NCBI RefSeq assembly: GCF_007830455.1
Contig: NZ_VLLB01000002.1
Coordinates: forward strand, 248,001-312,000
Direction of reading: 5' to 3'
Length of the DNA: 64,000 bases
Source: Pseudoduganella lurida
GTDB taxonomy: Bacteria > Pseudomonadota > Gammaproteobacteria > Burkholderiales > Burkholderiaceae_D
Position numbers and translations under genes: made by a program. The notes beneath the pieces are model-generated. The model was not told where the DNA came from, ran no database searches, and was given only the letters and a program-made list of their open reading frames with translations. This document shows, piece after piece, positions 7,598-16,352 of this stretch; within the stretch, counting starts at the first letter, position 1; every line of letters starts with the position of its first letter.

Positions 7598-9931
7598 TCA
7601 GAGCGACGGTGCCAGCCCTTCGGCGCGCACCTGCCAGCCCCGCTTCGGGAAACCGGGCGCCCTGCCACGCTCGCCGTCCCAGCCGCCCGCCATCAGCGCC
7701 ACGGCCAGCAGCAGGCCGCCATTGGACGGGAAGTAGGTCTCGGCGGCGCGCTGGTAGCCGGGACCGTCCGGGCCCACGCCCGCCTGGGCGCCCGCGCCGG
7801 TGGCGGTCGGCACGAAGGCGGCGGCATGCGCATCGAGGTGCACGCGGGGCGTCATGCCGCTGCTGCCGAACTGGTTGTTCTTCGCGTCGAAGAACAGCCA
7901 GTCGACCGCTTCTTCCGGCGCCCGCAGGCGCGCCGCCGTCATCGCCATCATCGGATAATCCCAGCCCCAGGTCTGGCGCAGGTCCCAGTCGCGCCGCATG
8001 CGGTCGAAGGTGCGGCGCATGACGGCCTTGTCGACATCGCGGCCCGGCAGCCAGCCCAGCGGCATGAGGAAGGACGGGTGGTCGCGGTTCTGGCAGTGCT
8101 CCTCCAGCGCATTGGCCCGGCAGGCGCCGGCGGCCCTGTCCCAGAAGTCCGGCTCGGAACGCACCGGCAGGTACAGGCCGTCGCGCTGCGGCAGGTCCGG
8201 CCACCGGGCCAGCACGGCATCCCAGTCCGCCCGGCGCGCCTTGCCGGCGCGCTCGCGCCAGGCCTGCGCCGTCTCGATGCCCCAGCGGTAGTAGGCCACT
8301 TCGAAGGCGGGATCGAAGGTGGACCGGTGCGCGAAGTTCTCCTGCACCGGGATGATCGGCGGTCCGAGCCGGTACTTGCCGCTCGCTGCATCGACGTGGG
8401 GGTACGACGCCAGCAGGCTGGCACATTCCTCCACCAGCTCCCCGTAGGCATGCAGCACGCGTGCCCCGTCCCGCTTCTGCGCTGCGGCGCGGTACAGCAG
8501 CTCGCTCATGTAGATCGGGTGCGGCTGCTGCCACATGATGAAGGGCGAGACTTTCGACGGGCTGTCGACGCCGTCCGGCCCGATCATCTTCGGCCACCAG
8601 GCGCCCTGCAGGCCCTGCTCCTGCGCGCGTGCCTTCGCCCTGGGCAGGAAGTCGACATACCAGCCGAGGCTCCTCTCCAGCAGCTGCGGGCGGCCCCACA
8701 GGGCAAAGTGCGCCGCATGCCAGGGATGCATCTCCAGGTGCGACTTGCCGTTCCAGCTGTTCGAGAACAGGCCCTCTTCCTGCGGTGCGAAGCGGCCCGC
8801 CGCATTCACCGCCATCAGGTACTGCGACAGGATGACGCGGCGCTCCAGTTCCGGCGCGCGCGGATCGGTCGAACCGGAGAAGTCGACGATGCCGCCATCG
8901 CTCCAGTATTCCTTCCAGTGGCGTGCCGTTGCCCGTGCCGCCGCAGCAGGTGCGGGGACCACGCCACCCGGCTGCGAAGAGAACTGCGCCAGCACGGTCA
9001 CCGTGTCCGAGGCACTGCCGATCCGGTAGGCGTGGGCACCGGATTTTTCTATCGTGGCGCCCGGCGCCGCAATGGCCGCGTAATGCACGGTGGCGTCGAT
9101 CTGCCGCTTCAGGCGCACTTCGCCAGGCTGGCGCGAGACTTCGGCGGTGGCGTGGCCGGCATCGTTCGTCCAGTCCGCCGGATCGGGATTGAGCGTTTTC
9201 GACACGCCCGCGAAGCGGATGGCGACAGCCAGGCGGCCCTGCGCCACCAGTGTTGACGTCACTTCGGCGTGCACCGTGTCCTGGTCCGGCAGCACCCTGG
9301 TCACCACCGTCACCGTCTCGCCGTCATACACGAAGCGGCTGGTGAGCGTGCCGGTCCACAGGTCGAGGGTCTGGCGCGTGCCGGCGAGGTCCGTAAAACG
9401 TGCCGGGGAGCCGTCCTTTGCGCGCAGGTCCAGCGCCACGCGGCCCAGCGAGAAGCGGTGCGGGTTTTCGCGGATCCAGGCCATCGCCGGGTTCTTCGCC
9501 GCCTCGGCCCAGTCGGCGATGTAGCCATAGCGGCGCTTGTGGCCGCGCACATCGAGCTCGACCTGCGTGTCGCGCACCGTGTAGCCCTGCGGGTTCGGGA
9601 AGCTGTGCCAGGCCCACTGCGCTTCGGTGAGCAGCGGCGCGATGCGGCTGTAGGGTTCCGTGAAGGTCTGCAGGCCGGTGATGTCCGCCGTGAAGCCCAG
9701 GCTGCCGTTGCCCAGCATGAGCGGCGCGGAAGGATCGACGCGGGTCAGCACCGGGTTGTGCCGCGTTACAAGGGCCTTGCGGTCGATGCGGTCGGCGGCA
9801 TGGACGGATGCGGGCAGCGCGAGCGCGCCGCCTGCGGCGGCCACCCCCAGCATCAGGCGGCGGCGGGAGAACGAGGTGGGCTGCATCGAGGTGGGCTGCA
9901 TCGAGATGGGCTGCATCGAGATCGGCTGCAT
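7598..9931 (-). CDS. Tat-exported six-hairpin glycosidase-like protein (GH65/GH95 fold)
   Basis: A 777-residue protein with an N-terminal beta-sandwich (about 50-300) and a C-terminal (alpha/alpha)6 barrel (about 340-720) holding WNGKSHLEMHPWH, QTWGWDYP and YFPSNGGLL, a layout seen in GH65, GH95 and related families. The barrel Glu in KSHLEMHPWH is a plausible catalytic acid. A Tat motif (FSRRRLMLG) sits at residues 21-29. The N-terminus before it is four copies of a five-residue unit MQPxS, so four in-frame ATG codons (9931, 9916, 9901, 9886) exist. The first has AAAGG seven bases upstream and is used here. It is divergent from the pectate lyase gene. Substrate unknown; a role on plant oligosaccharides is inferred from neighbours. 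Confidence 0.85.
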   Translation of the reverse strand: MQPISMQPISMQPTSMQPTSFSRRRLMLGVAAAGGALALPASVHAADRIDRKALVTRHNPVLTRVDPSAPLMLGNGSLGFTADITGLQTFTEPYSRIAPLLTEAQWAWHSFPNPQGYTVRDTQVELDVRGHKRRYGYIADWAEAAKNPAMAWIRENPHRFSLGRVALDLRAKDGSPARFTDLAGTRQTLDLWTGTLTSRFVYDGETVTVVTRVLPDQDTVHAEVTSTLVAQGRLAVAIRFAGVSKTLNPDPADWTNDAGHATAEVSRQPGEVRLKRQIDATVHYAAIAAPGATIEKSGAHAYRIGSASDTVTVLAQFSSQPGGVVPAPAAAARATARHWKEYWSDGGIVDFSGSTDPRAPELERRVILSQYLMAVNAAGRFAPQEEGLFSNSWNGKSHLEMHPWHAAHFALWGRPQLLERSLGWYVDFLPRAKARAQEQGLQGAWWPKMIGPDGVDSPSKVSPFIMWQQPHPIYMSELLYRAAAQKRDGARVLHAYGELVEECASLLASYPHVDAASGKYRLGPPIIPVQENFAHRSTFDPAFEVAYYRWGIETAQAWRERAGKARRADWDAVLARWPDLPQRDGLYLPVRSEPDFWDRAAGACRANALEEHCQNRDHPSFLMPLGWLPGRDVDKAVMRRTFDRMRRDWDLRQTWGWDYPMMAMTAARLRAPEEAVDWLFFDAKNNQFGSSGMTPRVHLDAHAAAFVPTATGAGAQAGVGPDGPGYQRAAETYFPSNGGLLLAVALMAGGWDGERGRAPGFPKRGWQVRAEGLAPSL
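9872..9931 (-). repeat. Four tandem 15-bp units, each beginning with ATG
   Basis: Read on the minus strand, four near-identical 15-base units (ATGCAGCCGATCTCG and variants differing at one to three positions) run head to tail and encode MQPIS, MQPIS, MQPTS, MQPTS. Because the period is a multiple of three, gain or loss of units keeps the frame and only changes the length of the region before the Tat motif and the number of start codons. Confidence 0.95.
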
Positions 9932-10157
9932 CGGTAGGCCTTTGTGGTGGAATCGAAGCCCTCAGGGCGGGCAATTCAACCATGCGGCCCGGTGGAAAGT
10001 GAAGGCTTTCATGCCGCGGCGCCCGAACTAATCATTTGGCTGCGTTTTTCGAACCCGGGCCTTCGCCCGCCCCCGGGAACATGTCATGATGGCCGGTATT
10101 TTATAGGTAATGAACATAATCCAGAAGACGAGCCGGGCCAACCGGCGAGGAGACGGC
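9932..10157. promoter_or_regulatory. Divergent intergenic region between six-hairpin gene and pectate lyase gene
   Basis: A 226-bp spacer between two genes transcribed away from each other. It contains an AT-rich segment near 10095-10120 (TATTTTATAGG on the plus strand) that could hold -10 elements, and two CCCGGG palindromes near 10053-10076. No convincing -35/-10 pair or operator could be assigned. Confidence 0.35.
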
Positions 10158-11447
10158 ATGAAAACCATCATCGGCGCGCTGTGCTGCGCGCTCGCTGCCG
10201 GGGCGCACGGTGCCACCATCGGCACCAATACCCCTGCTGCGGAAGTGACCATGGCGCGGCTCGCCGAGCTGCCCGCCGCCCAGCGCCCCGCCTGGGCCGA
10301 CTACATCGCCCGCTCCCAGAAGCAGATGGCGTTCGACCGCGCGACCCTGGCCGCGGAGCTGCAGCCCGGCGAGACGGCGCCGCCGCCGCCCGTGGCCGGT
10401 AGCGGCAGGATGCCGCTCGCCCGCGACGCCGCGTGGTACGGTTCGGCCGAAGCCCGCGCCATCGCGGCAACGATCGTCAGTTTCCAGACCCCGTCCGGCG
10501 GCTGGAGCAAGAACCAGGACCGCACCAGGGCACCGCGCCTGCGCGGCCAGCGCTACGCCAACAACGCCGAGACGATGGAAGTGGGCACCGGTTCCTTCGA
10601 TGCGCCCCATGACCGCTTCTGGACCTTCGTCGGCACGCTGGACAACGGCGCGACGACCACCGAGATGAGGTTCCTGGGCCGCGTGCAGGCGCAGCTGCCC
10701 GGCAGGGATGGCGACGCGTACCGGGCCAGCATCGCCAGGGCGATCGGCTACCTGCTGATGGCGCAGTACCCGAACGGCGGCTGGCCGCAGAACTATCCGC
10801 TGGAAGGCGGCTTCCACGACGGGATCACCTTCAACGACAATGCCGTGGCCGAAGCGGCGATGATCCTCGAGGACATCGCCGAAGGCCATGCCGACTTCGC
10901 GTTCGTGCCGCAGCCACTGCGCGACCAGGCCGGTGCCGCCAGCGCCCGCGCGATCCGCCCCATCCTCGATGCGCAGGTCGTCGTCGAGGGCAAGAAAACC
11001 ATCTGGCCGCAGCAGGTCGATGCCATCACGCTGCAACCCATCTCGGCGCGCAACTACGAGATGCGCTCGCTGGCCAGCGCGGAGACGGCCGAGGTGCTGC
11101 AGTTCCTGATGCGCCAGCCGCGGCAGACACCCGAGATCCGTGCTGCCGTCGATGCCGGCATCGCGTGGCTGACGGCACACGCGGTCTACGACAAGGCTTT
11201 TACGAAGGTCAGCGACGAGGAAGGCCGCAAGCTGGTGGACCGGCCGGGCGCGGGCCCGCTATGGTCGCGCAACTACGACATCGCCACGGCCCGGCCGATC
11301 TTCGGCGACTGGGACAAGTCGATCCACGACGACGTGAACGAGATCTCCAAGGGCCGCCGCAACGGCTATTCCTGGTACAACACGGCGCCGCAGAAGGCGC
11401 TCGATGCCTACGCGGCGCTGCGCAAGACCGCCCTGGTCCAGCCCTAG
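10158..11447 (+). CDS. pelA: Pectate lyase, polysaccharide lyase family 10
   Basis: A 429-residue secreted enzyme with a signal peptide (MKTIIGALCCALAAGAHG). PL10 hallmarks are present in order: PSGGWSKNQD, NNAETM, TTTEMRFLGR, YPNGGWPQNYPLEGG, ITFNDNA, and SRNYDIATARPIFGDWD with ISKGRRNGYSWY near the C-terminus. Calcium-dependent beta-elimination of polygalacturonate is the known activity and gives 4,5-unsaturated oligogalacturonides. The ATG at 10158 has GAGGAG upstream; the in-frame Met at 10110 would add 16 residues before the signal. The GH105 gene starts 15 bp after the stop, so the two are very probably an operon: lyase first, then the enzyme that removes the unsaturated end sugar. Confidence 0.93.
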   Translation: MKTIIGALCCALAAGAHGATIGTNTPAAEVTMARLAELPAAQRPAWADYIARSQKQMAFDRATLAAELQPGETAPPPPVAGSGRMPLARDAAWYGSAEARAIAATIVSFQTPSGGWSKNQDRTRAPRLRGQRYANNAETMEVGTGSFDAPHDRFWTFVGTLDNGATTTEMRFLGRVQAQLPGRDGDAYRASIARAIGYLLMAQYPNGGWPQNYPLEGGFHDGITFNDNAVAEAAMILEDIAEGHADFAFVPQPLRDQAGAASARAIRPILDAQVVVEGKKTIWPQQVDAITLQPISARNYEMRSLASAETAEVLQFLMRQPRQTPEIRAAVDAGIAWLTAHAVYDKAFTKVSDEEGRKLVDRPGAGPLWSRNYDIATARPIFGDWDKSIHDDVNEISKGRRNGYSWYNTAPQKALDAYAALRKTALVQP

Positions 11448-11462
11448 ATCGGAAGCCCCGCC

Positions 11463-12875
11463 ATGCCCCATGCCTTAGCCACCCTGCTGCGCAAGTCCGC
11501 CCTGCCGCTGGCGCTGTGCGCCCTGCCCCTGTCCCTCGGCGCGCAGCCGCCCGCCGCGCCCGTGGCCGGCATCGAAACAGCCTGGCTGACGCCGCCGCCA
11601 CGGCCCGCGCTCGACTTCGCGCCGGACCGGCTGGCCGGCCGCACGGCCGTGCTGGCGGCGCTCGACTACGTGGCGGCCGCGCAGATCGCCGACATGAGCC
11701 GCCGCCCGATCCAGCTGTCGACGGGCTCGAACCTGTCCGAGATTTCGTCGAACTGGGTGGCTGCCGCGTTCTACGTGGGCGCGGCACGGCTGGCGCGTGC
11801 CTCGGAGAACCGCGACATCCTGCGCTTCCTCACCGCCACGGCCGAGCATTACAACTATGCCCTGCGCGGCGCGCGGGCCGAGCGTTCGCTCCTCAACGCG
11901 GACGACCTGGCGATCGGCGACCTGTACCAGGAACTGTATGCGCGCCGCGGCCAGCCGGGCGTGCTGATGCCGCTGCAGCAGCGCCTCGACTACATGCTGC
12001 CGCACCTGGACCGCAAGGCGGAGACGCAGGCCATCATCTGGTGGTGGTGCGACGCGCTGTTCATGGCGCCGCCCGTGCTGGCGCGCCAGTCGGCCCTGAC
12101 GGGCGATCCCCGCTACCTGGCGGCGATGGACCGCGAATGGCGCCGCACGGCCGCGCGCCTGTGGGTCGAACAGGACCGCCTGTTCCTGCGCGACCCGCGG
12201 TTCGGCGATGCGGACCACCGCGGCGCCGGCGGGAAGAACATCTACTGGGCGCGCGGCAATGGCTGGGTGCTGGGCGGCCTGGCGCGGCTGCTGGAGACGA
12301 TGCCGGCCGATTTCGCCGGCCGTCCCTTCTATGTGGACCTGTTCCGCAAGATGGCCGGCCGCATCGCCGGACTGCAGCAGGCCGACGGCCTGTGGCGCAG
12401 TGACCTGAACGACCCGGCCAGCTTCCCGGAAGCGGAAACGTCCGGGTCCGGTTTCTTCGTCCATGCACTGGCGTGGGGCATCAACCATGGCCTGCTGGAT
12501 CGGCCAACCTACCTGCCGGCCGTGACGAAAGGCTGGGCGGCGCTGAACCGCCATGTTCTGCCGGGCGGATTGATCGGCGCTGCACAGAAGACCGGGGATC
12601 GTCCGGTGCCGACCCGGTCCGACGACGTGGGCCCGTATGCCACCGGCGCCTACCTGCTGGCCGGCCTGGAGGTGATGGACCTGGACGGGCCGGTGCAGGC
12701 GCTGCCCGAAGCGGCCCTGCCACGCGACGACGAGGCCACGATCCTGGCGACGACGCCGCAGCCGGTGCTGCCGAAGACCGTCGTGGGGGACGCCGAAAAA
12801 GCCCGCCGCGAGCAGGAAATGCGGGCGACCCGGGCATTCACCTACGACCCGGCGATGCTGAAAAGCGCCAAGTAA
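11463..12875 (+). CDS. GH105 unsaturated (rhamno)galacturonyl hydrolase
   Basis: A 470-residue protein with an N-terminal signal sequence (LALCALPLSLGAQ). The (alpha/alpha)6 barrel carries IIWWWCDALFMAPP (Asp197 corresponds to the catalytic Asp of YteR-type enzymes), NIYWARGNGWVLGGLARLLE, and ETSGSGFFVHALAWGI. It hydrates and cleaves the unsaturated uronic acid left at the non-reducing end by pectate or rhamnogalacturonan lyases. It directly follows the PL10 gene. The last codons run into a four-unit 11-bp repeat in which every unit contains TAA. Family assignment is firm; preference for galacturonyl or rhamnogalacturonyl ends is open. Confidence 0.92.
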   Translation: MPHALATLLRKSALPLALCALPLSLGAQPPAAPVAGIETAWLTPPPRPALDFAPDRLAGRTAVLAALDYVAAAQIADMSRRPIQLSTGSNLSEISSNWVAAAFYVGAARLARASENRDILRFLTATAEHYNYALRGARAERSLLNADDLAIGDLYQELYARRGQPGVLMPLQQRLDYMLPHLDRKAETQAIIWWWCDALFMAPPVLARQSALTGDPRYLAAMDREWRRTAARLWVEQDRLFLRDPRFGDADHRGAGGKNIYWARGNGWVLGGLARLLETMPADFAGRPFYVDLFRKMAGRIAGLQQADGLWRSDLNDPASFPEAETSGSGFFVHALAWGINHGLLDRPTYLPAVTKGWAALNRHVLPGGLIGAAQKTGDRPVPTRSDDVGPYATGAYLLAGLEVMDLDGPVQALPEAALPRDDEATILATTPQPVLPKTVVGDAEKARREQEMRATRAFTYDPAMLKSAK

Positions 12876-12910
12876 GCACCAAGTAAGCACCAAATAAGCG
12901 CCAAATAAGC
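12867..12910 (+). repeat. Four tandem 11-bp units overlapping the GH105 stop codon
   Basis: The unit is RCCAARTAAGC. Copy 1 contains the last Lys codon and the TAA stop of the GH105 gene; copies 2-4 lie in the intergenic region and each repeats AARTAA. Units differ at two positions only. Confidence 0.95.
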
Positions 12911-13214
12911 CGCCAGTGCGCCTGGCCGCCGGGTGACCTGGCAGTTCCTGCCCGTCCGCCCCGGTGGCCCACCGCCATTTTCCCGGCATCGACCGCCCTG
13001 GCCCGCCGTGGCCGCCCTTGCAAGGCACCGAAAAACACGGGATGATGCCGCCCCGGTAGCGGATATTGCCGCCGCGGCGCCATTTTCGGCTACCATTCAC
13101 GTGCGTGCGCCATCGACGGCCGTCGCACGCACCCGTCCGCAGGCTCGTGCAGCCCGTCGTGCGGTCCGCTAACCGTGTTTGCCTGTCCTGAAAAGCTACT
13201 TCAGAATCCGAGTA
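12876..13214 (+). other. Intergenic region between GH105 and GT9 genes
   Basis: About 340 bp without a credible gene. It begins with three copies of the 11-bp repeat, then GC-rich sequence, and holds an inverted repeat at 13101-13132. No rho-independent terminator with a T-run was found. Confidence 0.7.
13101..13132. repeat. Inverted repeat with 9-bp perfect arms
   Basis: GTGCGTGCG and CGCACGCAC are separated by 14 bp that include the palindromic core CGACGGCCGTCG. It lies about 80 bp before the glycosyltransferase start. There is no adjacent T-run, so it is not an intrinsic terminator; it may be a leader hairpin or a protein site. Confidence 0.6.
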
Positions 13215-14264
13215 ATGCCTCCTGCCTTGTCACGCATCCTCATCTGCCGCACCGATAACATCGGTGACGTCGTGCTCACCCTGCCGCTGGCCGGGTATCT
13301 GAAGGGTTTGATCCCCGGGGTGCAGGTGGACATGGTGTGCCGCGCGTACGCCGCGCCGGTGGTGCGCTGCTGCCGCTTCGTCGACCGCGTGCTGGCGCTG
13401 GAGGAACTGGACATCGAACGGTTCTTCGACGACGAGTCTTACGACACGGTGATCTTCGCCTTCCCGCAGCGTGCGCTGGCGCTTGCCGCGCGCCGCGCCG
13501 GCGTGCGCAACCGCGTGGGCACGAGCCACCGCCTGCAGCACTGGTGGACGTGCAACCGCCTGGCCCACTTCAGCCGGGTGCGCTCCAGCCTGCACGAGGC
13601 CCAGCTCAATTTCCTGCTCCTGAAACCCCTCGGCATCGACCACGTGCCCGCGCTGGCCGAGATCCCGCCGCTGTACGGCCTGCATGCACCGCACCTGCCG
13701 GAAATCGACGCGCTGTTCGCCGCCGCGCCGTTCAACCTGATCCTGCATCCGAAATCGAATGGCAACGGCCGCGAATGGCCGCTGGGGCGCTATGCGGAAC
13801 TGGCGGAGCAGCTGCGCGCCGATCCGGACGTGGCGATCTGGGTCACCGGCAGCCGCGCCGAAGGCGAGCTGCTGCAGCGCGAAGCCGGCGCCCTGCTGGC
13901 CAGCCCCAACGTGCGCAACCTGTGCGGCCGCTACGATCTTCTGGGGCTGGTCGCGCTGATCGGCCAGGCCGACGGGCTGGTGGCCAGCGGCACCGGACCG
14001 CTGCACATGGCCGCGGCGCTGGGCCGCAACACGCTGGGCCTGTTCCCGCCCGTGCAGCCGATCGACATCAAGCGCTGGGGTGCGCTCGGCGCGCGCGCCA
14101 CGTCCATGGCCGCGGAAAAGCAATGCGACAGCTGCACCGGCGCGGCGTCGTGCGTGTGCATGACGGCGATCGGCGCCGACCAGGTCGCGCGCGTGGTCGC
14201 CGGCTGGCGTGCCGGCACGGTGACCCGCGACACGAAAGCCAGCGTGGCAACCGCCTGGCCATGA
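13215..14264 (+). CDS. Glycosyltransferase family 9 (heptosyltransferase-like)
   Basis: A 349-residue GT-B enzyme. The N-terminal domain opens with ILICRTDNIGDVVLTLPL, the GT9 signature, and the C-terminal domain holds HPKSNGNGREWPLGRYAEL and ASGTGPLHMAAALGR, the nucleotide-sugar site of WaaC/WaaF-type enzymes. A Cys-rich tail CDSCTGAASCVC resembles those seen in lipopolysaccharide heptosyltransferases. ATG 13215 is chosen over TTG 13179 since the Rossmann strand starts 10 residues later. Its stop overlaps the ATG of the next gene (ATGA), so the two glycosyltransferases are translationally coupled. The probable role is lipopolysaccharide core or capsule assembly. Confidence 0.88.
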   Translation: MPPALSRILICRTDNIGDVVLTLPLAGYLKGLIPGVQVDMVCRAYAAPVVRCCRFVDRVLALEELDIERFFDDESYDTVIFAFPQRALALAARRAGVRNRVGTSHRLQHWWTCNRLAHFSRVRSSLHEAQLNFLLLKPLGIDHVPALAEIPPLYGLHAPHLPEIDALFAAAPFNLILHPKSNGNGREWPLGRYAELAEQLRADPDVAIWVTGSRAEGELLQREAGALLASPNVRNLCGRYDLLGLVALIGQADGLVASGTGPLHMAAALGRNTLGLFPPVQPIDIKRWGALGARATSMAAEKQCDSCTGAASCVCMTAIGADQVARVVAGWRAGTVTRDTKASVATAWP

Positions 14265-15319
14265 CGTTGCGGCTGCTGCTCACACTCGACTCCATGCGCT
14301 TTGCGAACACCGGACTGCACACCTTCGGGGGCAGCCTGGCCCGCGCCCTCGTCGACCAGGGTGGCGGGGCGCTGGCGACCACCGCCTACACCTACCCGGC
14401 CCAGCATGGATTCCTCGGCAGCGACGTGGCCTACGTGCCGCACCGCCGCTACCACCGCTGGTTCCTGCCCCGGCACGGCCGGTACGATGTGGTGCACTTC
14501 GCGGACCAGTACTGCCGCTTCGGCCCGGGCCGCGTGGACGCGCCCACGGTGATGACCGTGCATGACCTGAACCAGGTGCACGAACGGGCGCCCGGCAGCC
14601 GCAAGCTGGAACGCTACCTGCGTCGCATGCGCAAGCGGATCGTCGGCGTCGACCGCATCGTGGCCATTTCGGACTTCGTCAAGTCGGATATCCTGCGCTT
14701 CTTTCCCGAGGTGGCGGGCCGGATCACGGTCATCCACAACGGTGCCGATGCCAGCTTCGCGCCGGACGGCCACCAGCCGGCCTTCGTGCCACGCGGCCCG
14801 TTCCTGTTCGCGGTCGGCATGGTCTGCCCGAAGAAGAATTTCCACGTGCTGGTGCCGCTGCTGCAGGGGACCGACCACACGCTGGTGATTGCCGGCGTGA
14901 TCAAGGAACCGTATGGGCAGCAGATCCTTGCCGAAGCGGCCCGGCTGGGCGTCGCCGACCGGGTGGTGGTCACCGGGCCCGTGAGCCAGGCGGACAAGGA
15001 CTGGTACTACGCGCATTGCGCGGCGTTCCTGTTCCCGTCGCTGGCCGAAGGTTTTGGATTACCGGTGCTGGAGGCGATGCACCACGGCCGGCCCGTGTTC
15101 CTGTCACGGCTGACCAGCCTGCCCGAAGTGGGTGGCGACGTGGCGAACTACTTCGACGGCTTCGATCCCGACCACATGCGCGAAGTGTTTGCAGCCGGGA
15201 TGGCGCGCTTCGGCCGCGAAGACGGCGCCCAACGCGCCCGTGAGCATGCACAGAAATTCACGTGGGAGAACGCCGCCCGTGCCTATCTCGACGTGTACCG
15301 GGACGTGCTGGGGCGCTGA
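14261..15319 (+). CDS. Glycosyltransferase family 4-type enzyme
   Basis: A 352-residue GT-B enzyme. Visible motifs: TGLHTFGGSLARAL near the N-terminus (acceptor side), VHFADQYC, VMTVHDLNQVH, RIVAISDFVKSDIL, and the donor-binding PSLAEGFGLPVLEAM with the E-x7-E pair. Starts with ATG overlapping the previous stop by four bases. Acts with the GT9 enzyme on the same glycan, by inference. A short convergent spacer separates it from the MipA-like gene. Confidence 0.88.
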   Translation: MTLRLLLTLDSMRFANTGLHTFGGSLARALVDQGGGALATTAYTYPAQHGFLGSDVAYVPHRRYHRWFLPRHGRYDVVHFADQYCRFGPGRVDAPTVMTVHDLNQVHERAPGSRKLERYLRRMRKRIVGVDRIVAISDFVKSDILRFFPEVAGRITVIHNGADASFAPDGHQPAFVPRGPFLFAVGMVCPKKNFHVLVPLLQGTDHTLVIAGVIKEPYGQQILAEAARLGVADRVVVTGPVSQADKDWYYAHCAAFLFPSLAEGFGLPVLEAMHHGRPVFLSRLTSLPEVGGDVANYFDGFDPDHMREVFAAGMARFGREDGAQRAREHAQKFTWENAARAYLDVYRDVLGR

Positions 15320-15337
15320 CGCTGCGGCCTGTTGCCA

Positions 15338-16186
15338 CTATTCCCAGGCGCGCGCCGAGGACCGCCGGATCACCCACGTGAAACCGGCACCGACCGACAG
15401 CCCGCTCGTCTTGCGGAACAGCGGGCTGTCGCGATTCGCGGCGTGGCTCAGGTTGTCGTAGCGGGTAAAGCCGAACACGCGCCAATCGGGCGACAGGCGG
15501 CGCGACAGGCTCAGTCCAAGGCGGGTCATCATCATGCCCCCATCGGCCCGGTAGGCGGGACGTGCGGCGGTCGCGTACTGCGGCGCCACTTCATAGAAAT
15601 ACTGGTTCAGCCGCGTGTTGCCATACATGGCACCGATGCTGGCATCGGCCTGCCACTTGCCGGCCCGGTCGCCCGCCTCGAACACGACGCGTGGTTCGAA
15701 TACCAGGCCCTCGCGGCGGAACCCGCCCGCCAGTTCCACCGGCACGCGCAGCGGCAGTTCCAGCCGCACGCGGCTCGTGGCGGTCGGTTCGGCCAGCAGC
15801 ACCTTCACGCGCGGACCGAATTCGAGCAGCGAGTTCAGGTCCGGCATGCCCTGCCGCACCGCCACGTCGTCGGAACGAGCCGGCAGCGACAGCGCGAAGC
15901 CCAGGTCGAATTCCACGCGATCGCTGTTGAACAGCCGCGCGCTGATGCCGGAGCGGTCGGCGCGCAGCACCTTGCCGCGGTAGATCACCAGCGGCAGCAC
16001 CAGCGCGCGGGTCGAGCGGTCGTCCGCACCGGGGTAGGCCGGCGTGGAAGCCGCACCGCCGAAAAGGCCGAGCTCCCACAACGGCAGGCCGGGTGCCGGT
16101 TCCGGCACCGACGCCTGAGCGGACGCGGCCGCCATCATGGCCAGCATGGCGATGCAGGGCGAGAGGCGCAGCTGGAAAGACGTCAT
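15338..16186 (-). CDS. MipA/OmpV family outer membrane protein
   Basis: A 282-residue protein with signal peptide (MLAMMAAASAQAS). It shows the family layout: LWELGLFGGAASTPAYPGADD after the signal, alternating amphipathic strands, and a C-terminal strand ending FTWVIRR. MipA/OmpV proteins are small outer membrane beta-barrels, some acting as scaffolds for murein enzymes. It stands alone, 76 bp beyond the terminator of the gud operon. Confidence 0.88.
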   Translation of the reverse strand: MTSFQLRLSPCIAMLAMMAAASAQASVPEPAPGLPLWELGLFGGAASTPAYPGADDRSTRALVLPLVIYRGKVLRADRSGISARLFNSDRVEFDLGFALSLPARSDDVAVRQGMPDLNSLLEFGPRVKVLLAEPTATSRVRLELPLRVPVELAGGFRREGLVFEPRVVFEAGDRAGKWQADASIGAMYGNTRLNQYFYEVAPQYATAARPAYRADGGMMMTRLGLSLSRRLSPDWRVFGFTRYDNLSHAANRDSPLFRKTSGLSVGAGFTWVIRRSSARAWE

Positions 16187-16262
16187 TGGACAGATGGCAG
16201 TGGCGGGACCGGAAATTCTAGCATCCGGTCAGCGGCACATGCGTTCGCCACGAACGTGGCGG

Positions 16263-16296
16263 AAAAAACGGCATGGCACCGGACAGGCGCCATGCC
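16263..16296 (-). terminator. Intrinsic terminator of the gudD-porin-MFS operon
   Basis: Read on the minus strand, GGCATGGC and GCCATGCC pair perfectly (8 bp, 11-base loop) and are followed by G and six T. It lies 57 bp after the MFS stop codon. Confidence 0.8.
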
Positions 16297-16329
16297 GCGA
16301 ATTTGCTGCGGATTTGCGGCGAATTTGCG
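16297..16329. repeat. Three tandem 11-bp units
   Basis: Units GCGAATTTGCT, GCGGATTTGCG and GCGAATTTGCG lie between the MFS stop codon and its terminator hairpin. The period equals that of the repeat after the GH105 gene, but the sequence is unrelated. Confidence 0.85.
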
Positions 16330-16352
16330 GCCACCCCGCGGCCGCAGGCCGG

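Noticed and set aside
13101..13132. Intrinsic terminator after the GH105 gene
   Set aside because: The inverted repeat has no T-run on either strand.
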